Below are positions 1-7,854 of a DNA stretch of 7,875 nucleotides, piece by piece. The notes beneath the pieces were generated by a model. That model was given only the letters and a program-made list of their open reading frames with translations, was not told the origin of the DNA and made no database searches. Position 1 is the stretch's first letter. Each line of letters begins with the position of its first letter. The stretch spans positions 1-7,875 of the forward strand of contig JASLAX010000153.1 in the NCBI GenBank assembly GCA_030146875.1, read 5' to 3'. Origin of the DNA: Longimicrobiaceae bacterium (GTDB taxonomy: Bacteria > Gemmatimonadota > Gemmatimonadetes > Longimicrobiales > Longimicrobiaceae). Both the position numbers and the translations under genes were made by a program.

Positions 1-196
1 GGCGCTGGCCAACCGGCTGGGGAAGGTGGTGATCCCCTCCTTCACCGTGAACCCCGACCTGCTGGGCGGGGTGGTGGTGCGGATCGGCGACGAGATCCTG
101 GACGGCTCCGTGCGGAGCCGCGCGCAGGGACTCCGGCGCCGGCTGCTGGCGGCCGAGCTGCCGCCGGCGGGGAGCGGGGCGGCCGCCGCGGGGTGA
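1..196 (+). CDS. atpH: F1Fo ATP synthase subunit delta, C-terminal fragment (5'-truncated by window edge)
   Basis: This is the last 64 codons of the delta (OSCP-type) subunit, which forms the peripheral stalk connection between the Fo b-subunits and the top of the F1 alpha/beta hexamer. The reading frame begins at base 2 and ends with TGA at 194-196. The visible protein carries the usual C-terminal delta pattern: a hydrophobic strand, then NPDLLGGVVVRIGDEILDGS, then a basic helix (RSRAQGLRRRLL). That block, with the GG..VRIGD and DGSV core, is the most conserved part of the family. The protein ends in a short Ala/Gly/Pro-rich tail. The N-terminal helical domain lies outside the window. Its place directly before atpA is the standard bacterial atp order (B-E-F-H-A-G-D-C), which makes the call secure despite the short fragment. 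Confidence 0.93.
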   Translation, partial: ALANRLGKVVIPSFTVNPDLLGGVVVRIGDEILDGSVRSRAQGLRRRLLAAELPPAGSGAAAAG

Positions 197-207
197 CGCC
201 GGGCGAA

Positions 208-224
208 CCGGCGCGGTGCGCCGG
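208..224 (+). promoter_or_regulatory. Intercistronic hairpin downstream of atpH
   Basis: CCGGCGC (208-214) and GCGCCGG (218-224) are perfect inverted repeats with a GGT loop. The flanks AA and TT can extend the stem if one G (225) is bulged. There is no U-tract, so a simple intrinsic terminator is unlikely in the middle of the atp operon. It may set transcript stability or processing between delta and alpha, or be a chance product of high GC. The hairpin is seen in the sequence; the role is inferred. Confidence 0.25.
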
Positions 225-269
225 GTTACAGGGGGCACGAACAGACTCATGACGGGGCGAGAGCCCACC

Positions 270-288
270 TCCGGCGGGACTCGCCGGA
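270..288 (+). promoter_or_regulatory. Hairpin upstream of the atpA ribosome binding site
   Basis: TCCGGCG (270-276) and CGCCGGA (282-288) form a perfect 7-bp stem with a GGACT loop, ending 15 bases before the atpA Shine-Dalgarno AGAGGG (304-309). No T-run follows. Placed in the atpA leader, it could affect mRNA stability or access to the ribosome binding site. No function can be assigned from sequence alone. Confidence 0.25.
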
Positions 289-314
289 CCGGGACTTCAG
301 GATAGAGGGCGACC

Positions 315-2009
<1,695 letters not shown>

Positions 2010-2040
2010 GAGACCCGCGACCGCCGCTTAGCGAGGCACC

Positions 2041-2913
2041 ATGGCCAAGGCCAGAGAACTGAAGGGCCGGATCCACTCGGTCCAGAACACGCGCAAGATC
2101 ACCCGGACGATGGAGATGGTCGCCACGTCCAAGCTCAAGCGCGCGCAGGACCGCGTCGCCGCCGCCCGGCCGTACGCCGAGCGGCTGGCCGACGTGATCC
2201 GCCGCCTGCTCTCCCCCGAGCTGGCCGGGCGCTACCCGCTCCTTCGCCAGCCGGAGAAGCCGCGCCGCGCGGCGGTGCTGCTGCTGACCGCCAACCGCGG
2301 CCTGGCGGGCGCGTTCAACGTGAACCTGATCCGCGAGGCGCGCACCCTGCTGCGCACCCTTCGCGACGCGGGCACCGAGGCCGAGCTGCACGTGGTGGGG
2401 AAGAAGGGGCTCGCGTTCTTCCGCTTCCTGGGCGAGCCCATCCGCACCTCGCACACCGACGTCACCGACCGCCCCACGGCGGCCGACGCCGAGCGGCTGC
2501 TGGGAACGCTGATGGACGAGTTCGCCCGCGGCGAGACGGACGCGGTGTACGTGGTGTACGCCTCCTTCCGCTCGGCGCTCTCCACGCCGCCCACGGTCAT
2601 GCAGCTCCTGCCGGTGCAGACGCCGGCGGAGGACGCGGCCCGCAGGGGGGGCGACGCCGACTACCTGCTGGAGCCGTCGGCCGACGAGATCCTGGGGCAG
2701 ATCCTGCCGCTGTACGTGCGCAACAGCGTGTACCGCGCGCTGGTGGAGACGTCCGCCGCCGAGCAGGGCGCGCGGCGCACCGCCATGAAGAACGCGACCG
2801 ACAACGCCGGCGACATGCTGGAGACCCTGACGCGGACCTACAACCGGGTGCGGCAGGCGGCCATCACGCAGGAGATCGCCGAGATCGTCGGCGGCGCTGC
2901 GGCGCTGGAATAG
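2041..2913 (+). CDS. atpG: F1Fo ATP synthase subunit gamma
   Basis: Gamma is the rotating central shaft of F1; its two long terminal helices form a coiled coil inside the alpha/beta hexamer and couple proton flow in Fo to conformational change in beta. The 290-residue product has the normal family length (about 285-290). The N-terminal helix carries the family block KGRIHSVQNTRKITRTMEMV, and the C-terminal helix carries MKNATDNAGDML and RQAAITQEIAEIVGGAAAL, the family's signature end. The middle Rossmann-like domain has ANRGLAGAFN where many species have SDRGLCGGFN. GAGG at 2033-2036, four bases before the ATG, serves as ribosome binding site. It lies 31 bases after atpA and 28 bases before atpD, with no visible promoter between, so it is co-transcribed with them. 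No redox-regulatory Cys insert of the chloroplast type is visible. Confidence 0.97.
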   Translation: MAKARELKGRIHSVQNTRKITRTMEMVATSKLKRAQDRVAAARPYAERLADVIRRLLSPELAGRYPLLRQPEKPRRAAVLLLTANRGLAGAFNVNLIREARTLLRTLRDAGTEAELHVVGKKGLAFFRFLGEPIRTSHTDVTDRPTAADAERLLGTLMDEFARGETDAVYVVYASFRSALSTPPTVMQLLPVQTPAEDAARRGGDADYLLEPSADEILGQILPLYVRNSVYRALVETSAAEQGARRTAMKNATDNAGDMLETLTRTYNRVRQAAITQEIAEIVGGAAALE

Positions 2914-2941
2914 AGACGGAACACCGAACAGGAGAAGATAG

Positions 2942-4419
<1,478 letters not shown>

Positions 4420-4420
<1 letters not shown>

Positions 4421-4701
4421 TGGCGACCCCCGCCGGCGGCGGGACCGTGCGGGCGCTCCGCGTCTCCGTCATCTCGCCGGAGCAGACGCTCTACGACGGG
4501 GAGGCGACCCAGGTCGTCGCCCCGGCGGCCAACGGCTCGCTGGGCATCCTGCGCGGGCACGCCCCGCTCATGGCGCTGCTCGGCAAGGGCACGCTGCGCA
4601 TCGAGGGCCCGCAGAACCTCGCGTTCGAGGTCTCCGGCGGGTTCCTGCAGGTGGCGGACGACGTGGTCACCGTGATCACCGAGACCGCCCGCCCGGTCTG
4701 A
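4420..4701 (+). CDS. atpC: F1Fo ATP synthase subunit epsilon, short form lacking the C-terminal helical domain
   Basis: Epsilon sits at the base of the gamma shaft and helps hold F1 to the c-ring. The 93-residue product is almost entirely the N-terminal beta-sandwich: RVSVISPEQTLYDGEATQVV, then GSLGILRGHAPLMALLGKGTLRI, then the conserved SGG.L.V....VTVITETA end. Typical bacterial epsilon is about 130-140 residues and continues into a two-helix C-terminal domain that can bind ATP or extend into F1 to block hydrolysis. Here the stop falls right at the domain boundary. The bases after the stop form GC hairpins rather than a shifted continuation, so a recent frameshift is unlikely. Short epsilons are known in some lineages such as Bacteroidetes and Chlorobi. 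The start overlaps the atpD stop (TGATG), implying translational coupling and explaining the lack of an independent Shine-Dalgarno. Confidence 0.95.
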
Positions 4702-4717
4702 CGCCCGGCCCTGCCCC

Positions 4718-4776
4718 GCGCGCCGCCCTTCCGGCGGCGCGCCTTCGCGGCCCCCGCCCGAACGGCGGGGGCCGCG
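4718..4776 (+). terminator. Tandem GC hairpins at the end of the atp operon
   Basis: Two adjacent perfect inverted repeats begin 16 bases after the atpC stop. The first pairs 4718-4727 with 4733-4742 (10 bp, loop CTTCC). The second pairs 4746-4758 with 4764-4776 (13 bp, loop CGAAC). Neither is followed by a T-run, so this is not a textbook intrinsic terminator; hairpin-only termination, Rho assistance or protection of the 3' end are possible. The right arm of the first (GGCGCGC, 4736-4742) could alternatively pair with GCGCGCC at 4774-4780, so the two stems may compete. The location and stem strength support an operon-end role; the mechanism is inferred. Confidence 0.5.
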
Positions 4777-4832
4777 CGCCGTTCCGGGGGGCGGCGGATG
4801 GCCCGGATCCTGCTCGGACGGCGCGCGCTTCG

Positions 4833-4862
4833 CCGCCCCGCGCCCCTTCCGGCGCGCGGCGG
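4833..4862 (+). repeat. Third GC hairpin, sharing its loop sequence with the first
   Basis: Positions 4833-4844 pair with 4851-4862 (12 bp with one C-C mismatch, loop CCTTCC). The 11-base stretch CCCTTCCGGCG at 4844-4854 repeats exactly at 4726-4736 in the first hairpin after atpC, so this may be a copy of the same small palindromic element. It lies 32 bases upstream of the next gene's start. Chance is possible at this base composition. Confidence 0.35.
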
Positions 4863-4894
4863 CACGATCCGCGCACCGTCACTTTTCGGGAAGG

Positions 4895-5488
4895 ATGATG
4901 AGCAAGCTCCTGTTCGCGCGTGGCCTTGCGGCCGCGCTCCTGCTGGGCGCCTCGGCCTCCGCGGCCCACGCCCAGATCTTCACCCCCACGTTCATGGCGC
5001 CGCAGCGGCGCGCCGACGTGGGCGTCTACCTCTCGGACTTCGCAGGCGGCCTGGGCGCGGAGGGGATCTTCCGCTTCGGCGGCCGCTCGTTCGACCTGGG
5101 GCTGCGCGGCGGCTTCGTGGACGTGGGCGACGGAGCCCTCACGCTGGGCGCCGAGGTCCGCTCCCCGCTCGCGGTGCGCTCCGCCCCCCTCTCCCTGGCC
5201 CTCACGCTGGGCGCCCAGGGGATCTTCGGCGACGTGGACGCCGCCGGCTTCCAGGGCGGCCTGAGCGTGGGCCACTCGTTCGCCGCCGAGGGGATCGTCT
5301 TCACCCCGTACGTCCACCCGCGGGTGGGCGTGCTGAACCGCCTGGGCGCCGACGACGAGCTCGACGTGGAGCTGCTGGCCGACCTGGGCTTCGACCTGGA
5401 CTTCCGTCCCAACCTGAGCGTGCGCTTCGGCGCCGAGCTGGAGGGGCCGGGAGCCGACTGGGGGCTGGGGATCTCCTGGCGGCGCTGA
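4895..5488 (+). CDS. Secreted, outer-membrane beta-barrel-like protein of unknown role
   Basis: The 197-residue product begins with a clear Sec signal peptide: MMSKLLFAR, a hydrophobic core GLAAALLLGASASAA, and an AHA cleavage site after residue 26, leaving a mature protein starting QIF. The rest alternates polar and hydrophobic residues in about ten short Gly-rich amphipathic stretches (for example LGAEGIFRFG, FDLGLRGGFVDV, LSLALTLGAQGIFG, LSVRFGAELEG, WGLGISW) separated by polar turns. That pattern suits a small outer-membrane beta-barrel and implies a Gram-negative envelope. I do not recognise a specific family or ligand. Two adjacent ATGs (4895 and 4898) are possible starts. GGGAAGG (4888-4894) touches the first, so the second, giving 196 residues, is slightly better spaced. 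The gene is separated from atpC by 193 bases with strong hairpins, so it is probably not part of the atp operon. A longer reading frame from 4798 overlaps it in another frame but has no protein-like features there. Confidence 0.8.
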   Translation: MMSKLLFARGLAAALLLGASASAAHAQIFTPTFMAPQRRADVGVYLSDFAGGLGAEGIFRFGGRSFDLGLRGGFVDVGDGALTLGAEVRSPLAVRSAPLSLALTLGAQGIFGDVDAAGFQGGLSVGHSFAAEGIVFTPYVHPRVGVLNRLGADDELDVELLADLGFDLDFRPNLSVRFGAELEGPGADWGLGISWRR

Positions 5489-5514
5489 GCGCGCCCGGAC
5501 CCTCCGCCCCGCCC

Positions 5515-5544
5515 GCCCGCCGCCGGCCTCCGCCGGCGGCGGGC
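5515..5544 (+). terminator. Strong hairpin between the barrel-like gene and the PHP gene
   Basis: GCCCGCCGCCGG (5515-5526) and CCGGCGGCGGGC (5533-5544) are a perfect 12-bp inverted repeat with a six-base loop CCTCCG, 27 bases after the preceding stop and 16 bases before the next start. There is no U-tract. It may end the upstream transcript or shape the 5' leader of the PHP gene. Confidence 0.4.
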
Positions 5545-5560
5545 CACCCGCTCCGACCGC

Positions 5561-6382
5561 ATGCTGAGAACCGACCTTCACGTCCACACCCACGCCTCCG
5601 ACGGGCAGCTCTCGCCCTCGGCCGTCGTCCTTGCCGCCGCCGCCGCCGGCCTGCACGTCATCTCCATCACCGACCACGACACCGTCGCCGGCGTGCGCGA
5701 GGCGACCGAGGCCGCGCGGGGCCTGCAGGTGCGGGTCCTTCCCGGGATCGAGCTGAGCACCCGCCACGAGGGCTCCGAGATCCACGTCCTGGGGTACCTG
5801 GTGGACCCCGAGTCGCCCCCGCTGCGCGCCTACGAGGCCGAGGCCATCGCACGGCGGCAGGAGCGGATGCGCCGGATGGTGGAGCGGCTGCAGGCCCTGG
5901 GCGTCCGCGTCGCCTACGAGGACGTGATCCGCGCCGCGGGGGTGGACGCCGCCACCGTCGGCCGGCCCCACCTGGCCCGCGCCCTCCTGGCCGGCGGCCA
6001 CACCCGCTACTACGGCGAGGCGTTCGACCTGTACCTGCACGACGGCGGCAGCGCCTTCGTCCCCACCGAGTTCCCCGGCGTGCGCACGGCGATCGAGACC
6101 ATCCACGCGGCGGGCGGCGTGGCGGTCTGGGCGCACCCCCCCGTCGCGCTCTTCGACCGCGAGGTGCGGACGTTCGTGGAGTGGGGGCTCGACGGGGTGG
6201 AGTGCTTCCGCCCCAACACCCCGCCGGCCGAGTCGCTCCTGCTGGAGACGGCCGCGCGCGAGCTGGGGATGTTCCCCACCGGCGGCTCGGACTGGCACGG
6301 CCCGCACCGCACCCGCCTGGGCGACTTCTGGGTGCGCGGCGACCACGTGCGCGAGCTTCTCCAGCTCGCCTCCGTCGCATGA
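5561..6382 (+). CDS. PHP-domain metal-dependent phosphoesterase (COG0613 / YciV-TrpH type)
   Basis: The 273-residue protein is a complete PHP-family phosphoesterase of the group that includes bacterial 3',5'-nucleotide bisphosphate phosphatase and the E. coli 5'-to-3' exonuclease RNase AM (YciV). The metal ligands are all recognisable: H7 and H9 in DLHVHTHASDG with D14, H39 in SITDHDT, E64 in LPGIELS, H75 in EIHVLGY, H137 in GRPHLARAL, H192 in VWAHPP, and D244/H246 in GGSDWHG. Family members use a cluster of two or three metals to hydrolyse phosphate esters; the exact substrate (pAp-like nucleotide, short RNA or other) cannot be read from sequence. An insertion between about residues 79 and 137, common in this group, holds the Arg-rich helix RRQERMRRMVERL. 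The ATG at 5561 is the only sensible start since the DLHVHTHASDG motif begins at residue 5. No Shine-Dalgarno precedes it. Its stop overlaps the next gene by ATGA. Confidence 0.92.
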   Translation: MLRTDLHVHTHASDGQLSPSAVVLAAAAAGLHVISITDHDTVAGVREATEAARGLQVRVLPGIELSTRHEGSEIHVLGYLVDPESPPLRAYEAEAIARRQERMRRMVERLQALGVRVAYEDVIRAAGVDAATVGRPHLARALLAGGHTRYYGEAFDLYLHDGGSAFVPTEFPGVRTAIETIHAAGGVAVWAHPPVALFDREVRTFVEWGLDGVECFRPNTPPAESLLLETAARELGMFPTGGSDWHGPHRTRLGDFWVRGDHVRELLQLASVA

Positions 6383-6942
6383 CCGCCGCCGGCGCGGCCC
6401 CGGACGGTCTCCGCGACCCCTGGGTCCGGCCGGCGCTCGCCCTGCTCCTCCTGCTCACGCTCGCCGTGGTGCTCCTCTACCGCGCCGCTCCCCGCAGCGG
6501 GGCGGACGCCGTCGCGCGCGTCGGCGCCACGGTGCGCCCCGACGCCTTCGGGCCCCGTCTGGCGCGGGCGAGGGAGCTGCGCTCGTCGGCCGCCTCCGCC
6601 CTGGCGGCGGGGGACACCGCGTCCGCGTCCGCGCGGCTGACCGAGGCGGCGGCGGAGGCGCAGGCGGCGCGGCGGAACGCGGCCGACCCGGAGCGCGTCG
6701 CCGTCGCGACGGCGGAATGGGCGGCGGCGACGCTGGACCGCGCCGCCATCCTGGTCGGCGCGGGGTCGACGGAGTGGTGGAAGGAGGACGACGTGCGGTC
6801 GCTCAACGAGGCGCTGGCGCTGGCGGAAGGCGTGCGCGGCGCGGGCGTGGACCCGCGCACGCGCGCGCGGGCGGAGTCGATCGCCACGGAAGCGCGGCGG
6901 AAGCTGCGGCGCGGCCCGCTGGAATGGCTTCCGGGCCGATGA
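6379..6942 (+). CDS. Hypothetical single-pass membrane protein with Ala-rich helical domain
   Basis: I do not recognise this 187-residue protein. It starts at the ATG that overlaps the PHP stop (ATGA) and ends by the same kind of overlap with the next gene, strong context for a real coupled gene. A short N-terminal segment is followed by one hydrophobic stretch (about residues 16-34, VRPALALLLLLTLAVVLLY) with Arg after it, suitable for a membrane anchor. The remainder is Ala-, Arg- and Glu-rich and probably all helical, with paired-helix regions around 62-100 (SSAASALAAGDTASASARL...) and 130-180. It contains a notable Trp-acidic patch, STEWWKEDDVRSLNEAL. The helix-pair spacing resembles TPR-like bundles, but no repeat signature is clear. 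It may be an anchor or scaffold for its cotranscribed neighbours, which is speculation. The same frame stays open far upstream (to 4798), but the part before 6379 is Arg/Pro/Gly-rich and overlaps real genes. Confidence 0.72.
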   Translation: MTAAGAAPDGLRDPWVRPALALLLLLTLAVVLLYRAAPRSGADAVARVGATVRPDAFGPRLARARELRSSAASALAAGDTASASARLTEAAAEAQAARRNAADPERVAVATAEWAAATLDRAAILVGAGSTEWWKEDDVRSLNEALALAEGVRGAGVDPRTRARAESIATEARRKLRRGPLEWLPGR

Positions 6943-7583
6943 CCCCCGCGCAGCGCGCCGTGGCCGCGGCGCACGTCTTCCTGGCCTCCGCCGCCCTCGC
7001 CGGGCTGACGCTGCAGCCGCGCGCCGTGGAGTGGAGGACGGCGGGGATGGTCGCCTCCGTCCTGGCGCTCCTGCTCGCCTACCTGCTCGTGCGTCGGCGG
7101 GCGTGGCCTTCCCCGGCGGGCGTGCCCGGATGGGCGGCGGTGGCGTACGGAACGGCGGCGACGGCGCAGCTCCTCCACCTGCTGCTCCCCCCGCCCGGCC
7201 TCTTCCAGACGATGCTGGTCGCCGCGCTCGGGCTGGCCGCCTGGGGCGCGCTGGGGCGGGGGACGCGGCACCGGCTGGTGGTCTCGCTGGCCGCGCTGGC
7301 GGCGTTCCTGGCGGCCGTGCGCTTCTCGCTGCTCCCGGCGATGTGGACGGCCGTGGACCCCACCGGAGCCCCGTTGGGGATGGAGGGGCTGGCGGAGCGG
7401 GCCCGCGGCGCGGTGGCGGAGCCGCTGCTCCTGGCGCCGGGAGGCGAGCTGCCGGGGGTGGCCGCGCTGGCGCTCTGGGCGCTGGCGACGTGGCTGGTCT
7501 GGCCGGAAGCGGTGGTGGGGGAGCGAAAGAGGCCGGGGACGGCCCTCGCACGGGTCCCGGTGGAGGAGGCGCAAGAGGGTTGA
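6939..7583 (+). CDS. Hypothetical multi-pass membrane protein
   Basis: I do not recognise this 214-residue protein. It is strongly hydrophobic with about six predicted membrane segments near residues 7-25, 33-51, 63-83, 88-105, 112-133 and 170-188. Basic patches (VRRR at 51-54, RGTRHR at 107-112) mark probable cytoplasmic loops. A polar loop of about 35 residues (136-169) precedes the last segment, and the C-terminus is charged (GERKRPGTALARV...EEAQEG). No transporter or enzyme motif is evident. The start at 6939 is chosen because it overlaps the preceding stop as ATGA, the same arrangement as the upstream junction; an in-frame ATG at 6924 would add five residues. There is no clear Shine-Dalgarno for either, in keeping with coupled translation. 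With the PHP gene and the single-pass protein it forms a compact three-gene unit. Its TGA (7581-7583) lies inside the first promoter-like element of the downstream rRNA region. Confidence 0.72.
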   Translation: MTPAQRAVAAAHVFLASAALAGLTLQPRAVEWRTAGMVASVLALLLAYLLVRRRAWPSPAGVPGWAAVAYGTAATAQLLHLLLPPPGLFQTMLVAALGLAAWGALGRGTRHRLVVSLAALAAFLAAVRFSLLPAMWTAVDPTGAPLGMEGLAERARGAVAEPLLLAPGGELPGVAALALWALATWLVWPEAVVGERKRPGTALARVPVEEAQEG

Positions 7584-7608
7584 CCGGAACGACTTGCGGG
7601 TGTATGTT
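7580..7608 (+). promoter_or_regulatory. Possible distal promoter of the rRNA region
   Basis: TTGACC (7580-7585) and TATGTT (7603-7608) are separated by exactly 17 bases. This is a five-of-six match to the sigma-70 -35 and four of six to the -10. The -35 overlaps the stop codon of the preceding gene. The optimal spacing and a second, better promoter 87 bases downstream suggest tandem promoters, as is common before rRNA genes. It is weaker than the downstream one and could be chance. Confidence 0.4.
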
Positions 7609-7666
7609 GAAGGCCCTTCGCGAGAGACCTCGTCGGACGCCGCCGCAGGGCGAACCGAACCGGGCG

Positions 7667-7695
7667 TTGACTTTCCGGTGGGAGGCTGATAAGAT
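7667..7695 (+). promoter_or_regulatory. Strong sigma-70-type promoter with extended -10, driving the 23S rRNA leader
   Basis: TTGACT (7667-7672) is followed after a 17-base spacer by TAAGAT (7690-7695), with TGA directly before the -10 hexamer giving an extended -10. Matches are five of six and four of six at ideal spacing, in sequence otherwise dominated by G and C, which makes the AT-rich hexamers stand out. Transcription would begin near 7702 and give a leader of about 150 bases before the 23S start. No protein gene start follows. This is the best promoter in the window. Confidence 0.72.
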
Positions 7696-7732
7696 AGACG
7701 GCTCCGCGGCGGGCGTTGTGCCGCGAACAAGC

Positions 7733-7743
7733 TGATTGACAAC
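7733..7743 (+). promoter_or_regulatory. boxA-like antitermination motif in the rRNA leader
   Basis: The sequence TGATTGACAAC resembles bacterial rRNA boxA elements (TGCTCTTTGACAAC-type), where NusB and S10 (NusE) bind nascent RNA. It lies about 30 bases after the predicted start of transcription and about 110 before the 23S start. The first half matches poorly. TTGACA within it is also a perfect -35 hexamer, but the only -10-like partner (TAAGAA, 7761-7766) is 19 bases away, so boxA is the preferred reading. Confidence 0.4.
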
Positions 7744-7772
7744 ACGGGTAGAGGGCAGGGTAAGAAGGTGGG

Positions 7773-7788
7773 TTCGTCGAGAGACGAA
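7773..7788 (+). promoter_or_regulatory. GAGA-capped hairpin in the rRNA leader
   Basis: TTCGTC (7773-7778) and GACGAA (7783-7788) pair perfectly around the loop GAGA, a GNRA-type tetraloop. This is a compact, stable RNA hairpin in the leader between the boxA-like and boxC-like elements. It may be a boxB-like or processing element. Confidence 0.4.
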
Positions 7789-7803
7789 GAGCACCAGAAG
7801 TGT

Positions 7804-7818
7804 GCGTGTGTGTGGGAA
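7804..7818 (+). promoter_or_regulatory. boxC-like GU-rich stretch in the rRNA leader
   Basis: A run of alternating G and T with TGTGTGGG at 7809-7816 matches the core of the GU-rich boxC of E. coli rrn leaders (TGTGTGGGCACT). It is located about 40 bases before the 23S start. The motif is simple and could occur by chance, but its place after a boxA-like element supports the reading. Confidence 0.3.
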
Positions 7819-7854
7819 GGAATTAGGCCGGTGGGCCGGGATTTAGGCGATTCC

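Noticed and set aside
197..314. A separate promoter for atpA in the delta-alpha gap
   Set aside because: I found no -35/-10 pair at acceptable spacing in these 118 bases, only two hairpins and a tiny open frame, so atpA is taken as part of the upstream atp transcript.
4676..6346. Long open frame on the minus strand opposite the barrel-like and PHP genes (556 codons)
   Set aside because: The translation is low-complexity (GVQAH-rich), without hydrophobic cores or motifs, and the + strand genes here have a signal peptide and all PHP metal ligands.
4798..6378. Upstream part of the + strand open frame that leads into the gene at 6379
   Set aside because: This part is Arg/Pro/Gly-rich and overlaps the signal-peptide protein and the PHP enzyme in another frame. 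The ATG at 6379 is in the correct place by its ATGA overlap.
7736..7766. Third promoter: TTGACA (7736-7741) with TAAGAA (7761-7766)
   Set aside because: The spacer is 19 bases and the -10 match is modest. The TTGACAAC context fits a boxA-like element in the leader better, although a weak promoter cannot be excluded.
6010..7794. Long minus-strand open frame crossing the membrane protein genes into the rRNA leader (594 codons)
   Set aside because: Pro/Arg/Ala-rich translation typical of a GC artefact; it also runs through the promoter and leader region.
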